From positions 17,774-81,773 of the forward strand of contig JAVUPY010000041.1 in the NCBI GenBank assembly GCA_032252755.1: a stretch of DNA of 64,000 nt. Direction: 5' to 3'. Below, in pieces: positions 55,575 to 63,940 of this stretch; position 1 is the stretch's first letter; each line of letters starts with the position of its first letter. Source of the DNA: Terriglobia bacterium (GTDB lineage Bacteria; Acidobacteriota; Terriglobia; Terriglobales; Acidobacteriaceae). The notes under the pieces were generated by a model. That model saw nothing but the letters and a program-made list of their open reading frames with translations, had not been told where the DNA came from and ran no database searches. A program made the translations under genes and the position numbers.

Positions 55575-56429
55575 TCACGGCAACTTCAGTTGCGGCACCC
55601 TCCCAATCAGGCCACATTCCTTCGAAAACTCAAAGAACATCCCCAGCCCTTCCATGCACGCCGCATCGAGCTTGTAATGAATATTCTGCGTCAGGTACTC
55701 GAAGATTGCCTGCTCTGACAGTCCGAGTCTCGGAGACCATTCGCGCGCGATGGTTGCTACATTTTCCGGCAGCAACCCGCAGTCACGCGAGTGCTGAAAG
55801 ATTCCCGCGACGTCGAGTCCCGGCTTGCACTCGTGCAACGCCTGCTCGCGCACGGCCCAGACAGCGAACACGAACGGCTTACCGGTTCTTTCGACCCAGA
55901 GTTCGGCGAGGTCGAAAACGTAGAGTTCGCCATCGCCCCCGGCGTTATCGAGTACCGCCGGCTTCTCGCTGATAACCAGCGCCGGGTCGCCGATCAGGAG
56001 CGCCGCGTCGCAGCGGTGGAGCATGGTCGTCACGTCAGGGTCCATCGGGACGAGTTCGCGTTTGCCGCCGAACCACTTCGTCAGCATCACCTGTGTGAGC
56101 GCGACGGATGTGCGCGAAGAAGTATCGGCAGCGACCGTTTTCACCTCTTCCAGTGGTTTCTTGCTGATGAGGAGAATTGACCGCACCGCGCCGCGCGAAG
56201 CTATCGTGACATCCGGCACAACGACCAGATTCTGTATTTCCGCATATGTGAAGACGGGGATGATGCCGATGTCGGCGGTTCCGGCCGCAAGCGCTTTTGC
56301 GCACTTGGACGGCACCGTGTACTCGATCTCGAAGTTATCGGTGAGCTCCGCCGGGGGATTGTGTTCGAACTCCCACATGAGCGGCGCGGTATTGAGAAAT
56401 GAAATTGCGGAGATTCGAAGAAGGCGCAT
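55575..56429 (-). CDS. mqnA: chorismate dehydratase (menaquinone futalosine pathway)
   Basis: 284 residues of the MqnA/MqnD family: RISAISFLNTAPLMWEFE at the N-terminus, PSKCAKALAAGTADIGIIPVF, VALTQVMLTKWFG, HRCDAALLIGDPAL and YDLAELW-like (FDLAELWVERTGKPFVFAVW). MqnA converts chorismate to 3-enolpyruvyl-benzoate, the first step of the futalosine route to menaquinone. The ISFLNTAP signature favours MqnA over MqnD. No other mqn genes in the window. Confidence 0.9.
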   Translation of the reverse strand: MRLLRISAISFLNTAPLMWEFEHNPPAELTDNFEIEYTVPSKCAKALAAGTADIGIIPVFTYAEIQNLVVVPDVTIASRGAVRSILLISKKPLEEVKTVAADTSSRTSVALTQVMLTKWFGGKRELVPMDPDVTTMLHRCDAALLIGDPALVISEKPAVLDNAGGDGELYVFDLAELWVERTGKPFVFAVWAVREQALHECKPGLDVAGIFQHSRDCGLLPENVATIAREWSPRLGLSEQAIFEYLTQNIHYKLDAACMEGLGMFFEFSKECGLIGRVPQLKLP

Positions 56430-56523
56430 GAATTTCCCGAACAGGGAATTGTAACAACTCTGGTGCTCGCAATCGTTGACTTGCGGTTATGGGATGCGGC
56501 TACATGAAGATGGGAGACCTCGT

Positions 56524-57690
56524 ATGTCCGATGCCGCACCACAGAACGCAACAGAAACCCAGTTCGCCTGGCTCGCACTCACCATGACGCCGCAGATGGG
56601 GCCGACGCGCTCTCGGCGCCTGGTCGAGCGGTTGGGCTCAGCCGAGGCCGTCTTCCGCGCCTCGCTCACCGAACTGGAAGCGTGTGGCATTCCTGCTCCG
56701 GCGGCACAGGGACTGGCCCTCGGCGCCTCGAAACAATCAGCCGAGCAAGAGCTTGCCCGGGCGGCGGCGGCCGGAGTCGAATTGCTCTGCCTCGACGATC
56801 CCGATTATCCCGAGCCGCTCAAGAACATCTACGATCCGCCCGTCATCCTTTATATACGCGGGAATCGCGGAACGCTGAACGCCCCTGGGATCGCCGTGGT
56901 CGGCACCCGTCACCCTACACCCTATGGCCTGGGAATGGCCGAGAGGCTGGCCTGCGACCTGACGGCCCGTGGGCTCATCCTATTTAGTGGGCTTGCCCGT
57001 GGGGTAGATTCGGCCGCGCATCGCGGTGCCGTCAATGCCCGAGGCCAGACGGTTGGCGTGCTCGGCACCGGGGTCGACGTCATTTATCCCCGCGAGAACA
57101 AGAAATTAGCCGAGCAGATGCTCTCGCTCGGTGGTGCGCTGATCAGCGAGTTTCCGCTCGGAACCGCGCCCACGCCGCAGAATTTCCCGATTCGCAATCG
57201 CATCATTAGCGGGCTCTCCGTTGGCGTGTTGGTTGTGGAAGCCGGCGAATACAGCGGTACGCGCATCACCGCCCGCTGCGCGCTGGAACAGTGTCGCGAA
57301 GTCTTCGCAGTGCCCGGTAATGTCACGAACCGGCTATCGTGGGGACCGAACACGCTCATCAAGCAAGGCGCCAAACTGGTTGCGACGTGGGAAGACGTTT
57401 GGGAAGAATTGCCGAGCCAGTTGCGCCTGCGTCTGCAACCTTCGGGGGATGTCGCTGCATCGTCCAAGCCCGAGACTGCATCTCTATTCCCCGGGCAGCC
57501 GGAACTGTCGCCCAACGAAAGGAAGGTGTTTTCGCTCATCAAGTCCGACACGGCCTCGCACATCGACGAACTCGTCGAGCGCCTGGAACCCGATCTCTCC
57601 GCCTCGCAAATCTTCGCGGCACTCTTTGAACTGGAACTGGCAGGAAGGATCCGGCAGATGCCGGGGAAGAATTTTGTGAGAGCTTTCTAG
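56524..57690 (+). CDS. dprA: DNA processing protein DprA
   Basis: 388 residues from ATG 56524 (GGGAG upstream). N-terminal SAM-like domain, Rossmann core (VVGTRHPTPYGLGMAERLA, LFSGLARGVDSAAHRGAV, GVLGTGVDVIYPREN, SEFPLGTAPTPQNFPIRNRI) and a C-terminal winged-helix domain (about 325-388). It loads RecA on incoming single strands during natural transformation. A four-helix-bundle gene within inverted repeats lies between it and topA, which often neighbours dprA. Confidence 0.95.
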   Translation: MSDAAPQNATETQFAWLALTMTPQMGPTRSRRLVERLGSAEAVFRASLTELEACGIPAPAAQGLALGASKQSAEQELARAAAAGVELLCLDDPDYPEPLKNIYDPPVILYIRGNRGTLNAPGIAVVGTRHPTPYGLGMAERLACDLTARGLILFSGLARGVDSAAHRGAVNARGQTVGVLGTGVDVIYPRENKKLAEQMLSLGGALISEFPLGTAPTPQNFPIRNRIISGLSVGVLVVEAGEYSGTRITARCALEQCREVFAVPGNVTNRLSWGPNTLIKQGAKLVATWEDVWEELPSQLRLRLQPSGDVAASSKPETASLFPGQPELSPNERKVFSLIKSDTASHIDELVERLEPDLSASQIFAALFELELAGRIRQMPGKNFVRAF

Positions 57691-57693
57691 AAT

Positions 57694-58138
57694 GGTGCCG
57701 GGTGCCGGGTACCGGGTGCCGGGAAAAAACGATGAGCGACTACAGGAATCTCGAAGTATGGCAAAGAGCACATCGCGCCACCTTGAACATCTACAACGCG
57801 ACAGAGAAGTTTCCGAAGTCGGAGATGTTCGGCCTGACAAGCCAAATGAGACGGGCAGCGTTGTCGATTGCGTGCAACATCGTAGAAGGACTTGGACGGC
57901 ATAGTGACCGCGAGTTGGTGCGCTTTCTGAGAATCTCGATTGGCTCTGCCGATGAGTTGGAGTATCAGTTGCTGGTCGCGAAAGACTTGCGATACATAAC
58001 AGAGGTAGAACACGAAAAACTTCAAGTAGAAGTCAAGCGAGTCGGCAGAATGCTAACGAGTCTCGCGTCGCGCGTTTTGGCAAGAGTGTCTTCAGGCTGA
58101 TGGGTTTACCCGGTACCTGGTACCCGGAACCCGGTGCC
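57694..58138. mobile_element. IVS-like element: heptamer inverted repeats around a four-helix-bundle gene
   Basis: Left arm 57694-57723 in 7-base units GGTGCCG, GGTGCCG, GGTACCG, GGTGCCG, GG. Right arm 58109-58138 is its inverse (CCCGGTA, CCTGGTA, CCCGGAA, CCCGGTG, CC). Aligned as inverse complements, 25 of 30 positions agree and some mismatches would pair as G-U in RNA. The arms enclose the gene at 57732-58100 and little else. The same unit occurs at 6405-6494 without a gene. Confidence 0.65.
57732..58100 (+). CDS. four-helix-bundle protein (S23/IVS-encoded family)
   Basis: 122 residues from ATG 57732. Family signatures are present: YRNLEVWQRAH at the start, EMFGLTSQMRRAALSIACNI, EGLGRHSDRELVRFLRISIG and ADELEYQLLVAKDL. 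Known relatives are encoded inside the intervening sequences of 23S rRNA genes (Leptospira, Coxiella), and the related Avd protein works with reverse transcriptase in diversity-generating retroelements; they bind structured nucleic acid. No 23S gene or reverse transcriptase is here. There is no Shine-Dalgarno site (GGGAAAAAACG precedes the ATG), so it may depend on read-through from dprA. Confidence 0.88.
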   Translation: MSDYRNLEVWQRAHRATLNIYNATEKFPKSEMFGLTSQMRRAALSIACNIVEGLGRHSDRELVRFLRISIGSADELEYQLLVAKDLRYITEVEHEKLQVEVKRVGRMLTSLASRVLARVSSG

Positions 58139-58215
58139 CACGACTCTCGGCATTTTGCACATTCCGCTAGTTCCGTGCTAGCTTTCAATCAAGTTCGAGA
58201 AATTACGAGGTTCCA

Positions 58216-60753
58216 TTGTCAAACCTAGTTGTCGTCGAATCGCCCGCCAAGGCGAAGACGATTCAGAAATATTTGGGCAAAGGATACGAGGTCGAAGCGT
58301 CGCTCGGCCACATCAAAGATCTGCCGAAAAAAGGTCTCGGTGTGGACATCGAGAACGACTTCGAGACCGAGTACGAAGTCATTCCCGGCAAAGAGAAAGT
58401 TGTCGCCAAGCTGAAGAAGCTGGCGAAAGACGCGGACGCCATTTACCTTGCGCCTGACCCGGACCGCGAAGGCGAGGCCATCGCCTTTCATCTCGCGACC
58501 GAACTCGGCGACGGGACGAAGAAGAAGAAATCATCGAAGCCGATCTTCCGCGTCACCTTCAACGAAATCACCAAGCGCGCCGTGCAGGAAGCCTTCAAGA
58601 CGCCGCGCGAGATCGACCAGCATCTTGTCGATGCGCAGCAGACGCGCCGCGTGCTCGACCGCATCGTCGGTTTCCAGGTCTCGCCGCTGCTGTGGGATAA
58701 GGTGCGCCGCGGACTTTCCGCTGGCCGCGTGCAGACGGTTGCCCTGCGCCTTATCGTCGAGCGCGAGCGCGAAATCCGTGCCTTCGAAAAGAAGGAATAC
58801 TGGACGATTGACGCGCACTTGCAAGGTGCAAAGCCACCGGCGTTCGATGCCCGATTCCTCGGGGTCAACGGTGAGAAGACCGAAGTCCCGAACGAGGACG
58901 AATCGAAGCGCATCGTCGCCGCGCTCGAGCGCGCCGACTGGGCGGTTCGCTCTGTCGAGACGAAGGAGCGTCGTCGCAATCCGGTCGCGCCGTTTACGAC
59001 GTCAAAGTTTCAGCAGGACGCTTCGCGCAAACTCGGCATGACGGTGAAGCGCGCCATGATGATCGCGCAGCACCTCTACGAGGGTGTCGAACTCGGCGAC
59101 GAAGGCACCGTCGGTCTCATCACGTACATGCGTACCGACTCGGTGCGCGTGTCGAACGAGGCCCTCGGCGAAGTTCGAGAGCTAATCGGCAAGGACTACG
59201 GACAGAAATATTTGCCCGAATCCGCCATCCTGTACAAGTCGAAAAAGGATGCACAGGGCGCGCACGAAGCCATCCGTCCGACCTCGCCTTCGCGTACGCC
59301 CGACAGCATCAAGCAATACTTGAAGGATGACGAGCTAAAGGTCTACAAACTCATCTGGCAGCGCTTCGTTGCGTCACAGATGACTCCGGCGGTTTTCGAC
59401 CAGACAACGGTCGATATTGACGCAAAATCCGGCAAGGAAACCTACAATTTCCGCGTAACCGGATCGGTCCTGAAGTTCGACGGTTTCTTGAAGGTTTATG
59501 AAGAGTCTAAGGACGCGAAGGACGAAGAAGACGAGGCGCTGAAGCACAAGCTTCCTGCGCTCACCGAAGGCCAGAGGCTCACGCTCAAGGGCCTGAAACC
59601 GGAGCAGCACTTCACCGAACCGCCTCCGCGATATAACGAAGCCTCCCTGGTGAAAGAACTCGAAGAGCGCGGCATCGGCCGACCGTCGACCTACGCCACG
59701 ATTCTCAGCACCATCCAGGAGCGCGGATACGCGCAGAAAACGGCGGGGCGCGGCGGCAAGTTCTTCCCGACCGAAATCGGTATGGTCGTCACCGACCTGC
59801 TCGTTGTGAACTTCAAGGACATCTTCGATTACCAGTACACCGCCCGCATGGAAGAGGAACTGGACGAGGTCGAAGACGGCCAGAAAAGCTGGCTGGAGGC
59901 ACTGCAGGAGTTCTACGAGAAGTTCGAAGACGATCTCTCCTATGCGCACAAGCACATGGAAAACATTAAGCGCATGGAGAAGCCCACGGACGAGAAGTGC
60001 GAGCGCTGCGGATCGCCACTGGTCATCAAGTGGGGCAAGCACGGCTCGTTCTACGCATGCTCGGCATACGACAAGAAGGATCCGAATTCGTGCACGTTCA
60101 CGAAGGAGAATCCGATCGACCTGCCGGACCTCGACACGGCCGAAATGCCGGAGACTCAGGAAGAGGAGTACTGCGAGAACTGCGGGCGTCCAATGGTTTT
60201 GAAGCGCGGACGTTTTGGGCAGTTCATGGCCTGCACTGGATATCCTGAGTGCAAGACCACGCGGCGCCTTGACCAGCAGAAGAAAGTTCCGGATATTCCG
60301 CTGGACGAAAAGTGTCCCGAGTGCGGACGCAATCTGATCATTCGGCACGGCCGCTACGGCGAGTTCACGTCGTGCTCAGGTTATCCGGATTGCAAGTACA
60401 TCAAGCAGAACTTTATCGGCGTGAAATGTCCAGATTGCAAGGAAGGCGATCTCGTCGAGAAGAAAGCACGCCGCGGAAATTACTTCTACGGATGCAGTCG
60501 CTACCCGAAATGCAAGTTCACCTCGGCTTACAAGCTCGTCGACCAGAAGTGTCCGGAGTGCGGCAGTCCGTACCTGCTCGAGAAGAACTTGAAATCGGGG
60601 ACGTATCTTGTCTGTCCGAATAACAAGAAGACGAGTGCGGAAGAAGAGAAGCCGAAGCGCGGCAAGAAGAAGGGCGAAGAAGCCGAGTCGAACGTCAAGT
60701 GCGACTACTCAAAGAAGATCTCCGAGCCGAAGGAGCCTGCGGTAGTCGCCTGA
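58216..60753 (+). CDS. topA: DNA topoisomerase I
   Basis: 845 residues. Type IA enzyme relaxing negative supercoils. TOPRIM: E8 in VVVESPAKAKTIQKYL and DPDREGEA (81-88). Active-site tyrosine Y304 in GLITYMRTDSVRVS. Five zinc-ribbon-like units follow the core (CERCGSPL, CENCGRPM, CPECGRNL, CPDCKEGD, CPECGSPY); the first four have four cysteines. A Lys-rich tail ends the protein. Start is TTG (58216) with ACGAGG upstream. Followed by a terminator. Confidence 0.96.
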   Translation: MSNLVVVESPAKAKTIQKYLGKGYEVEASLGHIKDLPKKGLGVDIENDFETEYEVIPGKEKVVAKLKKLAKDADAIYLAPDPDREGEAIAFHLATELGDGTKKKKSSKPIFRVTFNEITKRAVQEAFKTPREIDQHLVDAQQTRRVLDRIVGFQVSPLLWDKVRRGLSAGRVQTVALRLIVEREREIRAFEKKEYWTIDAHLQGAKPPAFDARFLGVNGEKTEVPNEDESKRIVAALERADWAVRSVETKERRRNPVAPFTTSKFQQDASRKLGMTVKRAMMIAQHLYEGVELGDEGTVGLITYMRTDSVRVSNEALGEVRELIGKDYGQKYLPESAILYKSKKDAQGAHEAIRPTSPSRTPDSIKQYLKDDELKVYKLIWQRFVASQMTPAVFDQTTVDIDAKSGKETYNFRVTGSVLKFDGFLKVYEESKDAKDEEDEALKHKLPALTEGQRLTLKGLKPEQHFTEPPPRYNEASLVKELEERGIGRPSTYATILSTIQERGYAQKTAGRGGKFFPTEIGMVVTDLLVVNFKDIFDYQYTARMEEELDEVEDGQKSWLEALQEFYEKFEDDLSYAHKHMENIKRMEKPTDEKCERCGSPLVIKWGKHGSFYACSAYDKKDPNSCTFTKENPIDLPDLDTAEMPETQEEEYCENCGRPMVLKRGRFGQFMACTGYPECKTTRRLDQQKKVPDIPLDEKCPECGRNLIIRHGRYGEFTSCSGYPDCKYIKQNFIGVKCPDCKEGDLVEKKARRGNYFYGCSRYPKCKFTSAYKLVDQKCPECGSPYLLEKNLKSGTYLVCPNNKKTSAEEEKPKRGKKKGEEAESNVKCDYSKKISEPKEPAVVA

Positions 60754-60786
60754 ACTGCCTAAGAAAACGATGATGCCCCATCCTCG

Positions 60787-60811
60787 CCTCAGCCGGCAGG
60801 CTGGGGTTTTT
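60787..60811 (+). terminator. intrinsic terminator of topA
   Basis: CCTCAGCC-GGCA-GGCTGGGG followed by TTTTT, 34 bases past the stop; one G-T pair in the stem. Confidence 0.85.
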
Positions 60812-60895
60812 ATTTGTGCACGCATCGACGAAACACTATTCACCACTCCTGCGATGCCGAATGTCGAATAGTGTTCTGGGATAGTACTCCTGAAT

Positions 60896-61459
60896 CTAGA
60901 GAGATATGTTCACGGCAATAGCAACGCCGGGATGGCGTGTGTTGTACATGTAGTAGCCGTCATGGACGTACTCCACGTAAACGTCGTCGGTTTCATACCA
61001 GTTCGCTTCCCAGTATGCGGGCCACGGATCAACCATCGTAATCCAACAATCGTGGTAGTGGAATCGTGGGTGTCCGCCAACGATGACCACAGGGTAGGTA
61101 TGAACTCGGAATCTATGGGCGCGGCCGAAATAGACCACGTAACGCTCATGAGGAACCCGGTAGCCGTGATAACCGCCCCGCTCGCGCCAACCACGATGTT
61201 CATTCTCCCATCGCCGTGAGCGATATTGTTCCCACACGACGCGATGTTCCGGGCGTGACTGCACGTGCGAACGCTCCCGCTCGCTATGCCGAATCGTGTA
61301 CTTCTCAGGGCCACGTTGTTCGTGGCCTTTTCCCGGGTGCCCGTCCTGCCTGCCGGATCTTCCGTGTTCTCCCTCGCGTCCGTGCTGGCTATACGCAGGG
61401 ATCGCAATCCCCAGGCCTGTAACCAGGGCCGCTACTCCAAGTGCTCGAACCAATCGCAT
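60896..61459 (-). CDS. exported His/Arg/Tyr-rich protein
   Basis: 187 residues from ATG 61459 (GGAGG upstream; a longer frame to 61513 is unlikely). Signal peptide (LVRALGVAALVTGLGIAIPAYS), then a highly charged Arg/His/Glu/Gly-rich segment (about 25-100), then a Tyr/Trp/His-rich C-terminal part (GGHPRFHYHDCWITMVDPWP, YETDDVYVEYVHDGYYMYN). Probably periplasmic or cell-surface. The C-terminal part resembles the YXWGXW-like small exported proteins common in soil bacteria; no function is known. Confidence 0.7.
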   Translation of the reverse strand: MRLVRALGVAALVTGLGIAIPAYSQHGREGEHGRSGRQDGHPGKGHEQRGPEKYTIRHSERERSHVQSRPEHRVVWEQYRSRRWENEHRGWRERGGYHGYRVPHERYVVYFGRAHRFRVHTYPVVIVGGHPRFHYHDCWITMVDPWPAYWEANWYETDDVYVEYVHDGYYMYNTRHPGVAIAVNISL

Positions 61460-61574
61460 TCTAAGACCTCCAGAAAGCCAGGTGTTTTGTTCGGAAACAC
61501 CTGTGGATAGCATTTCCGTTTTTACTTCATAGCTGCAATCCAGGGGAGATTACGGAGGGAGCCAAGCCTTATGA

Positions 61575-62423
61575 TTATTGACTCAAGTATTCGCGGATGT
61601 AGTCGTCCTTGGAATAGACCAGTTCCGAGGCATTCCCGGAGAAGATGATCTTGCCTTCGCGGAGGACGAGGAAATTCGTCTTCAGATCGCGTTGCTGGTC
61701 TTCAGGGACTTCTTCCATGTGATTGGTCTTAGGGTTGAACGCGTTCGTTGCCATGATGAAGGCGTCCTGGAGGCGATGGGTTACCAGCAGGGCGCTGGTG
61801 TGGTAAACGTCGCGCTGCTTCACCAGCAGTTCGATGATGGTGGTCGACGTTACCGGGTCGAGTCCGCCAGTCGGCGAGTCGTAGAGCAGGACTTCAGGTC
61901 GATTGACGATGGCGCGGGCGATGGCGACGCGGCGACGCATGCCTCCTGAGAGTTCGCTGGGGAAGAGATTGACGGTGTGCTCGAGTTCTACGAAGCGCAG
62001 GACCTCCAGTACGCGCTGGTGCAGTTCCTCGTAGGGCTTGCGCTCCTCGATCATGCGGAATGCGACATTGTCTTCGACCGTAAGTGAGTCGAAGAGGGCG
62101 CTTTCCTGGAAGACCATTCCAATCTTCCGGCGGAGGTCGAACAGTTGTTCTTCCTTCATGGCGGTTACTTCTTCGCCTAGAACGTAGATGCTTCCGGAAT
62201 CGGGCTTCAGAAGGCCGAGCGCGAGCTTCAGGATCGTGCTTTTACCGGTTCCCGCGATGCCGAAGATGGCCTTGGTTTCGCCACAGGCGAGGCGAAAGGA
62301 GATGCCGTCGAGGACGGGCTTCTCGGTGCCGAAGGACAGTACTACATCTTCGAAGACAATTGCGTCATTCTGCGAATCGACGGTTGCGCTTCTTCCTTCG
62401 AGGGGCTGGGAAAAGAATGACAT
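61575..62423 (-). CDS. MlaF-like ABC ATPase with altered Walker B
   Basis: 282 residues. Walker A GIAGTGKST, Q-loop VFQESALFDSLTV, signature LSGGMRRRVAIARAI, D-loop GGLDP and switch VTHRLQDA. The Walker B reads VLLYDSPTGGLDP: the glutamate that normally follows the aspartate is Ser. Nine bases downstream of the permease gene, on the same strand. Together they resemble the MlaFE core of a phospholipid transporter that keeps outer-membrane lipid asymmetry; no MlaD-type substrate-binding gene is adjacent. Confidence 0.9.
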   Translation of the reverse strand: MSFFSQPLEGRSATVDSQNDAIVFEDVVLSFGTEKPVLDGISFRLACGETKAIFGIAGTGKSTILKLALGLLKPDSGSIYVLGEEVTAMKEEQLFDLRRKIGMVFQESALFDSLTVEDNVAFRMIEERKPYEELHQRVLEVLRFVELEHTVNLFPSELSGGMRRRVAIARAIVNRPEVLLYDSPTGGLDPVTSTTIIELLVKQRDVYHTSALLVTHRLQDAFIMATNAFNPKTNHMEEVPEDQQRDLKTNFLVLREGKIIFSGNASELVYSKDDYIREYLSQ

Positions 62424-62432
62424 GGCGCGACG

Positions 62433-63218
62433 TCAATAGACTCCCAGGATCAGCATCAGCAGGCGAGTGACGAAGACGTCCACGGCGATGATCAGGATCA
62501 TCGCGGCGACGACAGCTTCCGTGGTCGCGCGTCCGACGCCTTGCGTGCCGCCCTTGGCGGAGAGGCCGAAGTAGCAGCCGATGGTGGCGATGATGAAGCC
62601 GAAGACGAGTGGTTTCGCGAGTCCCATGAAGACGTCGGAGAAGACGAGCGTTTGCCACGTGCTCGACCAGTAGGCGTGGTAGTCGAGACCGAGGAGGCCG
62701 GTGGCGACGACTCCGCCGCCGACCAGACCGGTCAGGTCTCCGAGGATCGTCAGGAAGAAGAGCATGACAATCGTCGAGATTACGCGAGGCGTGACGAGCT
62801 TCTTGGTGGGATCGGTGCCGAGGGCGCGCATGGCGTCGATCTGCTCGGTGACGATCATGGAACCGAGTTCGCTGGCCATTCCGGAGGAGTTGCGTCCGGC
62901 GACTACGAGTCCGGCGAGAACAGGACCGAGTTCGCGGACAATTCCAACAGAGACCAACTGGCCGATGACGCTGATGGCCCCGAAGCGACTCAGGCTCGAG
63001 GCGCTGTTCAGGGCGAGCGCAGCTCCGGTAAAGAACGTGGCTGCGAGAACGATGGGCAGCGAACCGAAACCGATGAGGTCGGCTTGCTGGAGCGTGTCAG
63101 CGATATAGCGCGGACGACGGAAGAGGTTGGCCAGCGAACGCCAGGCGAGATGCGAGTAGTCCTGAACGGCGAGGACCTTGGTTTTAGCGAATTCTGCGGG
63201 CGAAAAAGTCAGTTCCAT
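62433..63218 (-). CDS. MlaE-type ABC permease
   Basis: 261 residues from ATG 63218 (MELTFSPAEFAKTKVL); the longer frame to 63284 is in repeat DNA. MlaE family signatures: GIVRELGPVLAGLVVAGRNSSGMASELGSM, TEQIDAMRALGTDP and a final SAKGGTQGVGRATTEAVV. Five membrane helices. Acts with the ATPase directly downstream in trafficking of phospholipid between the membranes. Confidence 0.93.
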   Translation of the reverse strand: MELTFSPAEFAKTKVLAVQDYSHLAWRSLANLFRRPRYIADTLQQADLIGFGSLPIVLAATFFTGAALALNSASSLSRFGAISVIGQLVSVGIVRELGPVLAGLVVAGRNSSGMASELGSMIVTEQIDAMRALGTDPTKKLVTPRVISTIVMLFFLTILGDLTGLVGGGVVATGLLGLDYHAYWSSTWQTLVFSDVFMGLAKPLVFGFIIATIGCYFGLSAKGGTQGVGRATTEAVVAAMILIIAVDVFVTRLLMLILGVY

Positions 63219-63242
63219 GCGAGCAAGCCAGTATAACGAATT

Positions 63243-63595
63243 GGGGAATCGGAAGATCGGAAGAACGGAGGATCGGAAGAACAAAAACGCAGGAACCGCG
63301 CTTCGCAGTTCGCAATTCGCGATGTCCCGGGCTGTGCCTCAGGTCGTTGACCCACCCCCTATTTTGGCTCCTCCTGTTTTCAGCCACTTACGGAAATTTC
63401 GTCTACAGACGTATGAAAACAAAGATTTTAAATCTAAAAATATCCAGAGATTCTTTGTTTTCAGGACTTTGCGCTCGGAAAATGTAGAGTTGAAAGGCAG
63501 TTCCCAGTTCCGGTTCTCGGTTCTCAGTCGGGCAAGGCGATTGAAAACAAAAGTTCCCGGTAGAACCGGTTCTCAGTTCCAAAGCCCAGTTTCCA
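63243..63595. repeat. cluster of 7- and 8-base repeat arrays
   Basis: 8-base units at 63243-63282: GGGGAATC, GGAAGATC, GGAAGAAC, GGAGGATC, GGAAGAAC. 7-base units TTCGCAG, TTCGCAA, TTCGCGA at 63302-63322; TTCCCAG, TTCCGG, TTCTCGG, TTCTCAG at 63501-63527; GGTTCTC, AGTTCCA, AAGCCCA, GTTTCCA at 63568-63595. Between them, 63414-63463 is a hairpin with GAAAACAAAGA / TCTTTGTTTTC arms. No gene seen in 63219-63940. Confidence 0.8.
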
Positions 63596-63675
63596 AGGCC
63601 AAGCACACGACATCCGATGAATTTCGTATTTGTCAGTTTGAAGCGGAGGGCGAACGGTTTTCTTCTTCTACCCTA

Positions 63676-63800
63676 ATTTCAGGATAACAAATTGGGTATG
63701 GGGGGTGTGACATTTTGGCGGGAATTATATTTCGAATGGAATGAAGATTTTGCGGTGAAAATGACAATATTTGGCTCTTGACAAGATTTTCTCAAAATGG
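63676..63800. repeat. ~125-bp duplicated block, copy B
   Basis: Same block as 6598-6725, about five bases in six identical, including AATGGAATGA and GTGAAAATGACAATATTTG. The TTGTC half-sites of copy A are degraded here (TTGGC, TTTTC). No gene start lies just downstream; the next gene is antiparallel. Confidence 0.8.
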
Positions 63801-63826
63801 GAATGGAGGTACCCCGCAGGGCAGTG

Positions 63827-63863
63827 GTGCCCACATCTGCTAACTGCGGCAGATGTGGGGCAC
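63827..63863. repeat. hairpin with GTGCCCACATCTGC arms
   Basis: GTGCCCACATCTGC (63827-63840) and GCAGATGTGGGGCAC (63849-63863), an imperfect 14-15-bp stem with an 8-base loop. Not followed by T-run; likely another dispersed repeat. Confidence 0.6.
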
Positions 63864-63885
63864 GGAAAGAACGGGAAGGCGGGAC

Positions 63886-63914
63886 AAAAAAAGGGAGCCG
63901 GCGAACCGGCTCCC
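63886..63914 (-). terminator. intrinsic terminator of the last gene
   Basis: GGGAGCCGG-CGAA-CCGGCTCCC (63893-63914), with A-run at 63886-63892, hence T-run on the minus strand. It lies 26 bases past the stop at 63941. Confidence 0.92.
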
Positions 63915-63940
63915 CCCTAAGAACGTACAACGACTACAGT

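Noticed and set aside
57732..58100. Diversity-generating retroelement or retron
   Set aside because: The Avd-like protein suggested it, but there is no reverse transcriptase, template repeat or variable repeat within the window.
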